Below the pieces are notes generated by a model. It made no database searches, was not told where the DNA came from, and saw nothing but the letters and a program-made list of their open reading frames with translations. Made by a program: the position numbers and the translations under genes. 64,000 nucleotides of DNA from Lineolata rhizophorae (lineage: Eukaryota; Ascomycota; Dothideomycetes; Lineolatales; Lineolataceae), in assembly GCA_010093515.1 (NCBI GenBank), contig MU001696.1, positions 208,258 to 272,257 on the forward strand, written 5' to 3'. Shown in pieces: positions 1 through 11,174 of the stretch. Each line of letters opens with the position of its first letter. Within the stretch, counting starts at the first letter, position 1.

Positions 1-322
1 TTCAAATGACGCTTAAAACACTCGAATCCGATGAGAATTGGCCAAGATATTGGCATTTTGCTGATGGAGATGTTGCTGGGTGGGCCACTAGGTGGTGTGG
101 GCCACTAGGTGGTGGATTACGTTACCTTACAGACGAACTATAACCGCTCCGTTCTCATGGAGAGAGCGGCCTGGTTTCCTAGATATAGCCGCATTCACCA
201 ACCGCGTGTGCTGCATATCCATCTCTTTACGCTACCAAACCCACTGGGTAAACGCATGCCAAACCCAGATACTAGCTAACAGCAATAGATTCACCCATAG
301 CCTCTTCCCAATCACACAATTC
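1..322. other. Intergenic, left edge
   Basis: No gene recognised. The only short open frame here is not protein-like. It holds the 17-bp tandem duplication listed separately and the 3' flank of the phosphoesterase gene. If that gene's conserved C-terminus is read in the second frame, its coding continues into this stretch to about position 257. Confidence 0.5.
81..114. repeat. 17-bp perfect tandem duplication
   Basis: TGGGCCACTAGGTGGTG occurs twice back to back, at 81-97 and 98-114, with no mismatch. A perfect copy suggests a recent slippage or repair event. No function is implied. Confidence 0.9.
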
Positions 323-1099
323 TCATAGCAAGCCTGGGCAGCGTCCCAAGCCACGACCTCTTCTCCTCCCAGCGTGAATATGCCCAAAAACATGCAGCTT
401 GGGCTTCACCCGCCACACCTCTTTGAGCAATGAGACACACCCCTTTCCGTTCTCATCGAGGTGCGCAGCCGGTGGACCATGGGTGAGCACGATGTCGACA
501 TCATCAGGAATCCTATTCTTCCAAAGGTCCGCTTGAGTTGATATCTCATTGTACTGAAACGCAAAGCTGCCGCATTTCGGTGTCCACGGGCTTCCATAGA
601 TTCTAAATTTGCGTCCTTGGCACTCAAAGTCTTGTGTGCTGCCTTGAAGATAGACTAAGCTCCCCCATCTCAGGTACTGACGGCTTTTCCCTGGCCCGTC
701 GAGCTCGCGGTCCGGATGGGTGACGGCAAAGTCCGCGTCGAGAAGGAGGTCGTAGTTACCTGCGATCACGATCTTTTGCTTGTGCGGTTGACTATTGAGC
801 CAATCAAGTTGCGTCTGAACTTCGGCAAACGTGCCGTATTGTGACAGATCACCAGCGTGGATGAGGATGTCGCCATCAGGTAGAGCTGGTCTGGTATTGT
901 GCGTATCTGAGATACATACGATGGCGAGGGAGCCTAGGTTCACGGGCGGTGGTGGCAATTTGCTGATTCGGTCATGTATCCGTTTTGCGGCGGATTGCGC
1001 TAACGTTGGTTGCCTTTTGTTGATTTGCAGCCCCAACAAAGGGCCTGCTGATACCGCTACCCTCCATGTCGGCAGCCCATGAGATTTGATTTCGATCAC
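323..1099 (-). CDS. Calcineurin-like metallophosphoesterase, frame-disrupted
   Basis: This is a metallophosphoesterase of the fungal/MPPED (239AB-like) type, a two-metal hydrolase fold whose substrate is unknown in fungi. Motifs seen in order: SDTHN, HAGDLS, IAGNYD, LTHGPP and FGHIHAG. The usual GNHD/E motif reads GNYD, so one metal-ligand histidine is replaced by tyrosine. Just after GHIHAG the conserved tail (VVAWDAAQACYEN) lies in another frame, starting near 361 and open to about 257; no intron fits, so a small indel is likely. There is no in-frame ATG at 1099 (the codon is GTG). The same frame stays open upstream to about 1200 and encodes a hydrophobic stretch (FIQPLILWLVIE) that could be a membrane anchor, so the true 5' end is unresolved. 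It may be a pseudogene or a truncated allele. Confidence 0.6.
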   Translation of the reverse strand: MIEIKSHGLPTWRVAVSAGPLLGLQINKRQPTLAQSAAKRIHDRISKLPPPPVNLGSLAIVCISDTHNTRPALPDGDILIHAGDLSQYGTFAEVQTQLDWLNSQPHKQKIVIAGNYDLLLDADFAVTHPDRELDGPGKSRQYLRWGSLVYLQGSTQDFECQGRKFRIYGSPWTPKCGSFAFQYNEISTQADLWKNRIPDDVDIVLTHGPPAAHLDENGKGCVSLLKEVWRVKPKLHVFGHIHAGRRRGRGLGRCPGLL

Positions 1100-1392
1100 C
1101 AGCCACAGAATGAGAGGCTGGATGAAGGCCGTCTCGAGGATGGTATGGTATCTGAATATCGAGTAACGAGATGAAGTAATCGTTTCCTCTGTCTGATGGG
1201 GTTTTTTGTGTCGCGCTGATGATCTGGTTGAAGATGTTACGTGTCGGGCGCATGTTAGAAATAACGGCGCTTAGGGCAACAGCTCCCAAAGGTGATCGCG
1301 AGGGCATTTTGTCACAAAAAAAAAGTTTTTCAGGCACTCTGGATCCAAGTATGAGGCGGACAGTGGTAGACTCAATGACAAAGTGTAGTGCA

Positions 1393-2070
1393 TTACCTGA
1401 AGTGAATGTGATGGTGCCATATCAGGATGTTCTTCTCCTTGAACCATGCCGACGACCGCTTGTCGTCGAGAGAATGTAATTGCGATTCTCCCTCGATCGT
1501 ATGCGGAATATACAATGTCTCTACAAGCGGCGGAACTTTCGAGGCCCAAGGAGGCATAGACTCAAGAGTCTTTGGCGTCTTTGCAAGTACTTCTCGCTCT
1601 TCCTGCGACATGATCGAATGCCCTTCTCGGCAAAGCCCAAGCTCGATTCTTCGATTGAAAGATTCGACAAGCAAAGCCGGAATGCAGGCCAGCACTGCGT
1701 ATCGCTCTAGCTCATCCTCGTCTTTGGGATCGGGAATGTCTTTGACTAGCCAGCGTTTCCACCAGAAGGCCTCGATTTCGTTGCGTATGCCGATGTTGTC
1801 GTCAAGAACAATGTTCTCGTAGAGTCGATAGAGGGCGTACAGAGGCGCGTCCTCTTTCTCGCCATATGGAGCGGCATACCTGCGCTCATTGAGCACGTTC
1901 AGGTATTGATCGCGATGCTCCAGAAGTTCTCGAGGTGGAGGTGGAGGGAAGCTAGGATAGAGGTTTGAAGATTCCATCTTGCTGCTTTCTGGGGCATCTT
2001 GCTCCTCTGGCCGCCCAGCATTGAAGGTTCTTCGAAGCCAAAACGACAGACCGAGTTTGAAACGGAGCAT
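1393..2070 (-). CDS. Hypothetical fungal protein
   Basis: I do not recognise the family. The 225-residue product from the ATG at 2070 has a short basic N-terminus, a proline run (PSFPPPPPRELLEHRDQ), and then a soluble region rich in charged residues and tryptophans (EAFWWKRWLVKDIPDPKDE, MPPWASKVPP). Its composition and lack of low-complexity bias look protein-like. It has no signal peptide or membrane segment. The frame ends right at a possible splice donor (TTCAG then GTAATG), so a further small exon downstream is possible. It lies upstream of the phosphoesterase on the same strand, about 290 bp away, and shares no visible function with it. Confidence 0.5.
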   Translation of the reverse strand: MLRFKLGLSFWLRRTFNAGRPEEQDAPESSKMESSNLYPSFPPPPPRELLEHRDQYLNVLNERRYAAPYGEKEDAPLYALYRLYENIVLDDNIGIRNEIEAFWWKRWLVKDIPDPKDEDELERYAVLACIPALLVESFNRRIELGLCREGHSIMSQEEREVLAKTPKTLESMPPWASKVPPLVETLYIPHTIEGESQLHSLDDKRSSAWFKEKNILIWHHHIHFR

Positions 2071-2434
2071 TGCAGTGAAAGTAGTGTCGTGGATATCAAT
2101 GTAAGGCAGCAATAGACACGTGACGCTCGGGGCCAAGGTAATGCCGGCCCCGGTTCAGCGTGTAGCGTACATAGATCGCAGGGTGCAGGTCGACCTACAC
2201 TCTGTAACCTCACCTTATACACTCTATTTTGCCACCGTATACGCTGTAGCGCTCAACAAGTAGGGCTTTGAGAGGAGAGATTGAAAGCACGAAGTCGGCA
2301 AAGACCAACGTTGGGTCAGAACAATCACGTGATGGCTCGATGTCTTTCTTGTTGGAGGATGGATCGCTTGGACCCCTACCCGAGCGCCGACCAAGAGCCG
2401 ACTAAGCCAGGAGGCGCGGTGCCAGAGGAGCCCC

Positions 2435-2696
2435 TGACGTTTCTAAGAGTAAAGTAGTAGTACTAAGATATAGCTGCTAAATAGAGTTAGTATAGAAGTA
2501 GTAGGCTTAGATTAGTATATATAAATATATAAGAGAGATCGAAGTGGGGTATAAATACCCTAGCGATTAGTCTCTATTCTAGCCTACGTAGTACCTGCTT
2601 TTATTATACCGATCATTCAGTGTTCATTGTGAGATTCACACGATTAGTGTACCTCCAAGACCCTGCTTTACCCCTACGTAAACCTTGGGTCTAACA
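2435..2696. mobile_element. AT-rich solo-LTR-like remnant
   Basis: A roughly 260-bp AT-rich island sits in otherwise GC-balanced DNA. It runs from TGACG to TAACA (TG...CA termini), holds a TATAAATA box near 2551, and is flanked by AGCCC at 2429-2433 and 2698-2702, one base off the TG/CA ends. The size, termini and internal TATA box resemble an LTR of a retroelement. No internal domain or second LTR is present, so at most this is an old solo LTR. Low-complexity AT-rich intergenic DNA is the alternative. Confidence 0.25.
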
Positions 2697-2894
2697 TAGC
2701 CCTAGAATTACCCCGCGCTATATTACTTATAGATTCGACTTAGTTTAGTATAAATCTCCACCAAACCATTACAGTTTGCCTTCCCCAAAACCCAATGGCA
2801 ATCCATATCCGACTCGCCTCTCGTCCCACCCAGCCAACTCATTTTCCCCCAGAACCCATAGAAATAAACGCCATCGTGCGTCCGCCTCGTTCAT

Positions 2895-3128
2895 TCAGGC
2901 AGACGTGAACCCGTACCGTTGCTCCATGCCTATCCACCCGTTGCCGTAGGCCCGCGCGTCGCGCTGATACTCGGCCCAGCTGGCCTCGCGTGCGAGTGTG
3001 GCGCGCTGCTGGCGCTGGGCGTTGTTTTCGGAGAATGTGAAGAGGCGCGAAAAGAGCCCCTGGGAGGCGTTGGTGGTGGCGGAGCCGGCGCCCGAGAGCT
3101 GCGGCATCGCGGATAGCTTGTCGCTCAT
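2895..3128 (-). CDS. Small conserved-looking protein (77 aa)
   Basis: Single exon with a proper ATG. The product has a Ser/Ala/Gly-rich head (MSDKLSAMPQLSGAGSATT) and a compact helical, charged second half (NAQRQQRATLAREASWAEYQ) ending in an aromatic tail (GNGWIGMEQRYGFTSA). The amphipathic half, with many Arg/Gln and few repeats, argues for real coding. I do not recognise the family. No signal peptide or membrane segment is seen, and cysteines are absent. Confidence 0.55.
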   Translation of the reverse strand: MSDKLSAMPQLSGAGSATTNASQGLFSRLFTFSENNAQRQQRATLAREASWAEYQRDARAYGNGWIGMEQRYGFTSA

Positions 3129-5464
3129 TCTGAAGGGAAAGACGCGTGGGGAATGCGCTGGTGATGCCCGAGTGTGTATGTCTCGAAGTGCTCTACTGTG
3201 GTTCGGGGTTAGAGGTTGGACGCGTCAAGAGTGAGTTTTGGGGACAAACATTTGGGGTGGAGGAGTTTGTTTTGCTGCGTATCCGAGCAGATTGAGGCGC
3301 TTTTTCAGGTCGAGCTGATTCAAGAGCTGGAGGAATGGCGGACCAGCGGTGTCGGCGCGAGGAAATTGGGCTATTTCTTATTCCGCGGAGTGTCGCCCCT
3401 TTTCTGCGCACGGGCGTTTCAGAAATGTCCGGCGGACTGCTATCGTGGCTTCTAGACCTTTTTGGGTTGTCTGTGCTTTGGCGAAGTTTATTAAGACTTC
3501 AAGATTGCTTTGCGAATGAAGGGTTCCTTTTGAGACTCTGAGCCGACGGCCATGCTGTATAGTCGCTTTTCATTTTATAATAGCTTTCTGCCTGATTCAG
3601 ACAACAATCATCGTGTCTGTACTCCCACATTGGCAGCACCACTATGGAGCCACTCTCCTGCCACGCTGCCGCGCTTGTTCGTGCCCACCGCGGGCTAATA
3701 TGCGCATTCCCGCTGCCGTGCCACTCACCGCCACTACCAAGGCAACACACGAACTGTCTAGACTCCAGTCAGCTTGCAGGCCTTACCTTACATGCCCAGA
3801 GTTCCCCGCTGTGCTGCGTAACCTGTAGGATTGCACACTCAACCCACTCTCGCACCTCGTGGTATGATCGTCAGCCCAGGTTAAACTCTTATCACATCGC
3901 CACTCAAGCTAGGATTCGCACCTAGACACGCAATGTTAGCTACACCTCGACAGCATTAGAATACTCTGTACAACTTTTTGCATCCCAACGTGACCAGTCT
4001 GGACTTCAAAAGAGCAACGATAAAAGAAAGAAGGAAGAAAGAAAAGGGCTAAGCTCGACCGAGGCTGCGCGATCAACATCACGCCATTACGGTCCATCCC
4101 GGCGAACAGCTAAGGCCCCCCGGTCTGCGATTCGCAGAGCCGCAGGGCCCTTTTTGCTAGGAACCGGCGTGCCAGGCCAAGTTAGCCGAGCGGAAGCTGC
4201 AGATTCTTCCGATGTAACGCTAAGCAGTTACTCCGGCCCATGTGAGAGCTATATACTAGGGGAAGTAGGCGAAAAGAGAAAAACTTTTAAAAAGAAAGGA
4301 GAAACTCCTTCGGAGAACACTACCAAAAATGCGCCCAAATGCGCCGAGCTATCCGCCTTGAAGAGCCAGACTTCACGGTATTTCGTTCCAGGACGGCGCG
4401 GGACGGATGCACCTAGAAAGTTATGCGATTCATCTCGGGGTCTAAGAGATCCAGCACTGCAATTGCAATGATCTCTTTCTCAACCTGATTTTCAAGAAGT
4501 CGCTAAGTGTAACTTTTATCGCACAGCTGGGCAAACTTTATCACTGTACATTCCGTGAAGAACTTAGTGTTAGGATAAGACATCCTCGTGGTGCTGGGCG
4601 GATCGGATGCGCGTGGGAACGCCATAGTCACTCCACCATCGGCCAACTTTGACCGCCACGCTAGCAACTGAGCATAGGTACACCCACGCGCGGCCAGGCA
4701 ACACTGGTCGTGAGTAATCTAGCTGGTAACATAAGCACGTGGGACCGGTGACTAGACGGTCTGGAGGAGTATTCAGGCGGCGTATACACAATCAAATTTG
4801 CAGGGAGTAAACTAATCGTGGCCTCATCTCGTTTGTCATGAATACTAGGTCGAAGATAGAATTTCGGTTGTTGTTTCGCTATTTTCAGGGGACCTTGGGC
4901 GATATCCCTCTAGTCGTATGGATTCGCAGGTATAGAGGGTAGATAGAGGGTAGACAGAGGCCTAGAATTGAGAGCAACGAAGGTCATTCTCTCTAGCTAT
5001 GGTACAAAAAGTAAAAATAAAAAAAATAAGTAAGTGACAACCAGCCTTATAAAAATGGATTTAAACTTAGATTTAAGATTAAACAGCTAGGCGATAAAAG
5101 ACAAATCTACTGGGCTCTGGGATTGCACATCTGAGCATGTCTTGCTTAAGTACTAGTTATTGATAAACTTCACACAAAATACATGCAAACAACCGAGCAG
5201 ATAGAAGCAGGAAGCATACTAGGCAGAGCTGAGCTAATTAATTTCCACCTCTGTCCGTTCACCCAATTAAGCTACCCAGGAAAATCAGTGGCTGCTTCGA
5301 AAACGGAGACTGAGAAACATGCCTCAACACTCCTTCTAAGCAAAGTGGCATCCCATAAGTACAAAACCAGAACTCATAATTACCCGAGCCTACAAGTAAT
5401 TGTACCAGTCATTAGAAATGAGTCTACGGTGTATACTGATCTCGCACGGCGACTCTAGCACCTC
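3129..5464. other. Intergenic, 2.3 kb
   Basis: No gene recognised on either strand. Open frames are short and compositionally unlike proteins. The stretch includes purine-rich runs near 4020-4050 and 4280-4300, AT-rich DNA around 5010-5100, and a short near-repeat of AGAGGGTAGA at 4936-4957. A T-arm-like hairpin and an isolated A-box-like match were considered and rejected as tRNA evidence. Confidence 0.5.
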
Positions 5465-7418
5465 TTACGTCTCCCGTAACTTGACCGTATCCGCCAAGTC
5501 CGGAAACGCCCTCTCGAACTCCGGCCCAAGGCTCCAATTCTCGAGCTTCCGTAACTGCGTTTCGAAAGCCGGGTTGATGACCCACTGCTCCTCCGGGACA
5601 GACACATGGCTGGATGTAAGGGAACTGGGACCTGGTCCGGCTGCACCATCGTCTTCGGCGTCGGCTCGTGGGGCCAAAGTGGGCAGAAGTACATCTTGAG
5701 CTTGCTGGGCCCACTCGACTTTCAGAGAAGAGAAGAATGGGACGAAGAAATCGTCAAAGCTGATGTGCGGGGTAGATTGGACCATGCGATCCCGCAACCG
5801 AGGCCTAGAAAACGAAAGACAAAGTATCAGCGAGTGCGTCTTGTATGGAATGGACACGGCATTGAAGAGGGCAAGAATAGCAGGACGGTCTTACCACGGT
5901 ATAAAATCCATCCATGCGGGATGACCCGAGAGCAGCTGGCTGGGTCGTGGCGAAACCCAGTCCGTTAATCGGTCATATTTATCGGACGTCGGGTCGATAA
6001 TCCAACGTAAAAACATAAATGCCACGAAAATCAACGCCACCCGCTCTGGTAAGCCGTCGAGCACGGGCAGCGCATCTCCAATCCCAGTGAACACTCTGGT
6101 CCAGCGATTCAGCGAGCTACCAGGGTCTTTGCCTTTGCCTCCTCCTTGTTGCGCCGCCGCCGCAGCAGCAGCAGCAGCAGCCACAGATGTGAGTGACTCC
6201 GGCGATTGCGGTTGGCTCTCCGGTCGAAGCAAGCACCGGAGGTCTGGATTGGAAGGACCGATGATCGAAGAAATAGGTGCACCTCCGACAATGCCACGCT
6301 TCGCCTCCATAATGAAGTCTAATACAACCTGGTCGAGAGCACATGTAGGCGGTAGCGCGAACGGAAGGGCCTTATGTGCGGTGGGTGGGAGTCCGAGTCT
6401 ATAAGACGGATCTCCTAAGCCACCCTGGGGTACAGAACCAGCGCGACTATCGGCGTTGTCGTCGGATGTGTATGCATTGTCCCCGCTGCCGCGACGCTGG
6501 AGGAGAAACTCAACCCCAAGTCGCTCTTCCCTAGGGCTTGTAGCCCCGATCGAATTGGCATTCCGCGACGGGGCTGAACTAGCTTCGTCCTCGGGAGAAC
6601 CAGAGTGAGGCGCTCGCGAATCAATCTGCGACTTCTGAAGGGGCCGTATGGGCCGAAACTGCTGGCCGTTGTCCCCAGAGACCTCTTGTGCAGGAGCATG
6701 AGACTGCAGGTGTTGGCCAGCAAGGGGGCTTTGCACTGCTGCTGCTGCCAGCTCTGCAGGAAGCAATAAGCGTCAGTATCTCGCGAATACATGCTCTTGT
6801 GAGTAACATCTAAATAGGCTTACCATCCAACCCTTGAGCACCTCGTTCCGATCCTTTCCCAGCAACAGCGGCCTCGACACCTCCCCGCTCCCCGCTCAAC
6901 AGCGGCTGTAACAGCGCCATAGCGTTCGCCAACCGCTTCTTAATGTTGACGTTCTGCGTCAGCGCCGAGTCCCGCTCCTGCATGACGCGCTGCAGCTCGC
7001 GGTAGGGGTTCTGCGTCTCGAGCTCGCGGATGCGCGCGCTCAGCGTCTCGATGGTGTTGCGCGTGCGCTCGCGAATGGCCCGCTGCGCCTCGCGGTCGTT
7101 GGCCCGCTTGCGGGCCAGCTGCTCCGGCGTCAGGTTCGCGACCCAGCGGTGCTGCGATGAGGACGACGAGTTCGCCGGCCCGCTGCCGCTGCCGTTGCCG
7201 CTGCCACCGCCGGTGCGCCGTCGCTTCGCCGCCGGTTGTTGCGGCGTCAGGTCGTCCGGAGGGGTCGAGGCGGGGGCTTCAGGGGCACTCGCGATGGGCT
7301 GGTATCGCGTGCTCGAGCTCGCCGCGTTCTCGGAGTGCGCGGGCTGCGAGCTACGGTTCATCGCGGTAAATGCGCTGCCGGTAGTCTTGGTGCCATCGTT
7401 CGTGGTATCGTCCGCCAT
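5465..7418 (-). CDS. bZIP transcription factor with DUF3425 domain
   Basis: A DNA-binding regulator of the large Pezizomycotina bZIP/DUF3425 group, expected in the nucleus; its target genes are unknown. Exons: 7418-6824, 6753-5895, 5804-5465 (597 aa). Both introns (70 and 90 nt) have GTAAG donors, CTGAC/CTGAT branch sites and phases that restore conserved residues across the joins. Residues about 103-121 are the basic region (RKRANDREAQRAIRERTR), followed by a heptad coiled coil to about 170; AKRRR at 64-68 is NLS-like. The second exon carries a poly-alanine run coded by GCN triplets. The C-terminus has the DUF3425 signature (HPAWMDFIPWPRLRDRM, DDFFVPF). I chose the ATG at 7418 because its context is CACCATGG; the frame stays open upstream. 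Confidence 0.9.
6152..6182. repeat. GCN/GCA triplet repeat coding poly-alanine
   Basis: A near-perfect trinucleotide run within exon 2 of the bZIP gene. On the minus strand it codes for about ten alanines followed by glutamines. Slippage length polymorphism between strains is likely. Confidence 0.7.
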
Positions 7419-8339
7419 GGTGACGGCGGATTGAACGACTGCAAAGCTCGCAACGTTGGCTGCGTAGTCAGGCAGCACGAGATGTTGCTCGGCCCATGAC
7501 TCGAAGGCCCAAGCATGCCAAGCGCCGGACTCATCCACTCGTTTAGCCGAGTCGGGAATATTTACCGTGTTTAGCAACGGTCCTGTGGCTGACAAGCTCC
7601 TGGAAATTGAAAACTTATTCTTTTTTGTTCTTATTTGTATTTTTATATTATTCTATTTCATTATTTTTTTTTCTCTCTGCACTACCATGGTAACCTTACA
7701 TCCGTATCCGCGAACATTCACTGTTTTTATCTGTTTAAAGTACAAGCAATCAAACAATTCACTTTATAGCTAAACATTAACCCATGTTCAAGTAGGTTCC
7801 GGAATTTATTGCTGGAGCGACCATAACAATGCCATGTCTGCAAGGAATTTTTATTTGTGAACCTTTTATTAAAGACGCCCTTTTTCCTTCTAAAGAGTGA
7901 CAACAAGAATCGTTACTACTTTCGAATAGATACCAAGATGTACAAGTTCTTCTATTCCCCAAATGTAATACAAATCACCGGGAGTGAGGATCATAACAAG
8001 AGATAGTCATCACATTGAGATGTGCTAGTATGCAAGCGAAAACATAATTAGCCACTTTCTAGGGGGCCTATAGGCTTGACAAAGCTTTACGGAATTCAGA
8101 GGCATGCAAGAAACTCGCGTTAGCTACGTATAAGAAAATACTCTCTTATCGACCACCCAGCAGTAAAAGTCTCTCCTCTTACCTGAATATATTTACAGCC
8201 GTGCAAAGTTATACAGCTTCCACAAGAACATTACACCGCATTCTTAGTGATCTAGACTCTCATTTATCACTACAATGATTTACAAGGGAAAGTCTACAGA
8301 ATGGTACTATTGACACCGTCCTTGATTTCCAACCCATCA
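7419..8339. other. Intergenic, AT-rich leader region
   Basis: This lies between the bZIP start and the 3' end of the esterase gene. Positions 7610-7680 are strongly T-rich, and 7690-8330 is AT-rich without protein-like frames. No RNA gene is recognised. It probably holds the bZIP promoter and leader and the esterase 3' UTR. Confidence 0.5.
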
Positions 8340-9905
8340 TTAGGGAGCGCACGTCCAAGTACTGGCTGCATTCACATCTCCGCTACCGCTAAATATTAGA
8401 CTCTCTGGCCATAAGCAAAGATCCCTCGAAATCTGCGATCCATTACCGGCACCACTGGACGGGTTTCCGGAAGGGTTCCCCGCCATCGAGCCGCTACCGC
8501 TCATCGCGGCTAGTGTCTCGGGCGCCTGACCCTGCTCGACCCACGCGACCAAGTCTGCCAGCGGATCTATCGGCACCGGCCCGTTCCCACCAGAACAATG
8601 TTGGACGCCCGGAGCGAAGAAGAGGCGGTAGAAGCCGTCGACGCCATCGCCCATGGTGTCCTGGACACGCTGGCGATAGTCCGAGGTTCCTTGGGGGAAG
8701 ATGAGCTGGTCGGCCCAGCCATGCCAGGTGAGCAGCTTGCCGCCGCGTTCGGCGAAGCCGGAGAGGTCTGGATTTGAGGTGCCGATCAGGTCGTCAAACT
8801 TGTCGACGGCCTGTTGGAAAAGGCCTGGGAAATTGTCGTAATTGAGGTTGCTGGTGTTGTAGCCCGGCCTCACCCAGTTCCTAATCCAGCCGTCGCTAAT
8901 GGAGAATACCGTCGTCGTGGCCAAGCCGGTGAAGGTGGTACCGGGCTCGAGACCATACCATAGGCGATCCCCAGATGCGTCGACGGGACCGTCGATGATC
9001 TTGCGTGCAATGGTTGCATGCCGTTCTGTAATAGAGCAGTTGCTCATGTTTTGGCCGACTATCAAGAACGGGTTAAAGTCGCATGTTGGCGGGTCTGAGA
9101 TGAGATCGTCGTCACCACCGTCGTCCATATCGCATTGGTCGATAGCAGCCTGGACCATTGCGTCCCACACGCATGTCTGGGGGAACTCGCCCTCCTCCTT
9201 CATTACCGCATACGGCCACGCAGACGCGACTGCCATCTTGTTGAAGTTTATGGCGGGCGCAATGGCTAGAATTCCGTCATAGTCCTCTGGGTATCGTTGT
9301 GCCTCCATGTAGCCCTGTCGGCCACCGGTTGAGCAACCATTCCAGTACGAATATTCCACCGGTGAGCTGTAGAAGCTCTCAGCAACCTGCTTGCCCACAA
9401 CTGACATTTCATGAATGGACAAGTGAGCAAAGTTCTTCAATAGTTGCTCGTTGCCGGCCCATTCGGTGCCATCGAACGAATTGCTGGGCAAACCAGCATC
9501 CGTCGAGCCCGCAGCGTAGCCAAGTTGCACAGCTGGCGCTAGCGCAGAATCGAACTCGCCAGCAATCAGACCGCCGCCCCCAGTGCCCTGGAATTTGCCG
9601 TTCCAGCCTGAAAGAGGCAGCCATATGGCAATGCGGACAGTGTCATTGGCGCCTTCGTGCGTGAGAATGACATTGACTTCGCAAACCTCGTTTGCCAAGC
9701 TTCCACCCGCGGACTGTCTAGGGAAAACAGGGAAGTCGCCGGTGCTAGAACCGTTACGCTCCTGGCCACTAATGGAGACCACCGTCGCGCCTTCGACAGT
9801 AGGAGCTGGGACAGATGAGCATGATCTCCCCTGGCGCTTGTCCAGCAGTTTCGCCGTGATCGGGATGGAGGCTAGGATAGCCTGAAACATATAATAGGAC
9901 TTCAT
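8340..9905 (-). CDS. Secreted tannase/feruloyl esterase family protein
   Basis: An alpha/beta hydrolase of the tannase/feruloyl esterase B family, which cleaves phenolic-acid esters such as gallotannin or feruloylated plant wall polymers. It is 521 aa in one exon, the usual length. An N-terminal hydrophobic stretch (QAILASIPITA) followed by KR suggests secretion and Kex2-type cleavage. The catalytic motif GCSTGGRQG puts the nucleophile at Ser192 with the neighbouring Cys191. Asp399 (WADQL) and His436 with Cys437 (VQHC) complete the CS-D-HC arrangement typical of the family, where the two cysteines bond. The Asp/Gly-rich stretch at about 259-278 matches the family's calcium loop. The C-terminal 50 residues are Gly/Ser-rich and look like a linker or tail. 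Substrate preference cannot be read from sequence. Confidence 0.93.
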   Translation of the reverse strand: MKSYYMFQAILASIPITAKLLDKRQGRSCSSVPAPTVEGATVVSISGQERNGSSTGDFPVFPRQSAGGSLANEVCEVNVILTHEGANDTVRIAIWLPLSGWNGKFQGTGGGGLIAGEFDSALAPAVQLGYAAGSTDAGLPSNSFDGTEWAGNEQLLKNFAHLSIHEMSVVGKQVAESFYSSPVEYSYWNGCSTGGRQGYMEAQRYPEDYDGILAIAPAINFNKMAVASAWPYAVMKEEGEFPQTCVWDAMVQAAIDQCDMDDGGDDDLISDPPTCDFNPFLIVGQNMSNCSITERHATIARKIIDGPVDASGDRLWYGLEPGTTFTGLATTTVFSISDGWIRNWVRPGYNTSNLNYDNFPGLFQQAVDKFDDLIGTSNPDLSGFAERGGKLLTWHGWADQLIFPQGTSDYRQRVQDTMGDGVDGFYRLFFAPGVQHCSGGNGPVPIDPLADLVAWVEQGQAPETLAAMSGSGSMAGNPSGNPSSGAGNGSQISRDLCLWPESLIFSGSGDVNAASTWTCAP

Positions 9906-11174
9906 TACGTTGGTGAAGACCTATAAGGACACTCACTGCCGTGAAAGTATACGGGCTGAGAACGCCAAACCCGGGAAGGCACTCACCGTGCCTTTATAGG
10001 TTCATTCTCTCAATGCGATCTGCGCGACCTAGCATTTTGTCGAGGGGAAAGTTAGGGTAGTTGTACGCACTTACCGAGGTTGGCTGCGTTGAGGGGTTTA
10101 GAAGCACGTAGGCATTGAAATTGAGCGCTGCCATGCGATTTGAACGTAGCTGTCATAAGGCGACATTAATCTCCCATTGAGGAACTGGGAGGCATGCTTG
10201 CGGGATTCTATTCCACGGATCCATGGCATTCTCACGGCGAAAATTGAAATGTGGAGCAGGACCATTGGATTTACCAGGATATGCCTTTAAAAGCCGAATG
10301 GCGATCAATACGCTGGATGGAATATAGAGGATACAAGCGGCGGACGAGCGGCTGTAGTTCACGGTTGCTGCGAATGACCATTCCAGATCCGGTAACCGAT
10401 CTTTCTAGCCGAAGCCATCGCGGACGCTATCATCCAGTGTTGGTGCTCCACCTCTTAATTAATGCCTCGCTTCTGTGCTCTCCCCGCAAAAAAAACCGGA
10501 TACTACCTACCCAAATGCCGACTGTCCCTTGAAGTCTTTACCGGGCCTGTTTTCGGCTCCTTTGGCGGGGAGATACCTAAACTCAATAGGGCGAGGCCTA
10601 TTTCTACGGTTCGTTCCAAAATCGTCCAGCGTAGAGTATACGGTGTCAAAAAGTGTATGGATGAGATTGCAGAGAGAGGTAAGCTCTACTTTCGGATCTA
10701 TGTACGTACGTAGTAGTATGCTAATACGGAGCGAAGCCAGGGCCATGTAATGCCGGCCCCGAACTCACGTGCCACTATCTGGTGTTCGCCATCGTTCCCG
10801 ACCGCAGCTCTCTTTCCACCCGGTCTCTCTCCCACCTCATTCTCGCCTGTGCTCCTGTTCCCTTTAGCCAGTTCCGACCACTTTCACTCTTGTCACAGGT
10901 TCTATCACGCTCTCCACTTTCCGCACGCACTTGGGCTCTTGGCCTTAGAAGGGAGAGCTCGGACTCCTGTAACCTTCTCTGACCATCGTTTGCGACCGTA
11001 GTTAAGTAGTGGCCAACAATCGGAACATGAAGGTGAGCTTGGTCGAAATTATTGATCCCACACTTAATAGCTAGGTCTGCGAGGATGCTAGAAAGCCTTG
11101 AAGCGCCAAGGGCGCAGAGAGCTAGACCATAGCTGCTGCGTAGAATGATCCGCTATAGTATTGACTTGACCGAT
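9906..11174. other. Intergenic, 1.3 kb
   Basis: No gene recognised. It contains the probable esterase promoter next to 9906 and a pyrimidine-rich stretch near 10780-10930. A 15-mer, GTAATGCCGGCCCCG, at 10747-10761 also occurs at 2138-2152; a repeat of this length could be chance. Confidence 0.45.

Noticed and set aside
3912-3928. T-arm-like hairpin on the minus strand (CTAGG-loop-CCTAG)
   Set aside because: The loop resembles a tRNA T loop, but no matching acceptor stem or good A box lies upstream, so no tRNA is called.
4180-4191. A-box-like TTAGCCGAGCGG on the plus strand
   Set aside because: There is no B box within tRNA distance and no acceptor stem.
2138-10761. Shared 15-mer GTAATGCCGGCCCCG at 2138-2152 and 10747-10761
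   Set aside because: One 15-base match in 64 kb is within chance expectation, and the similarity does not extend cleanly into the flanks.
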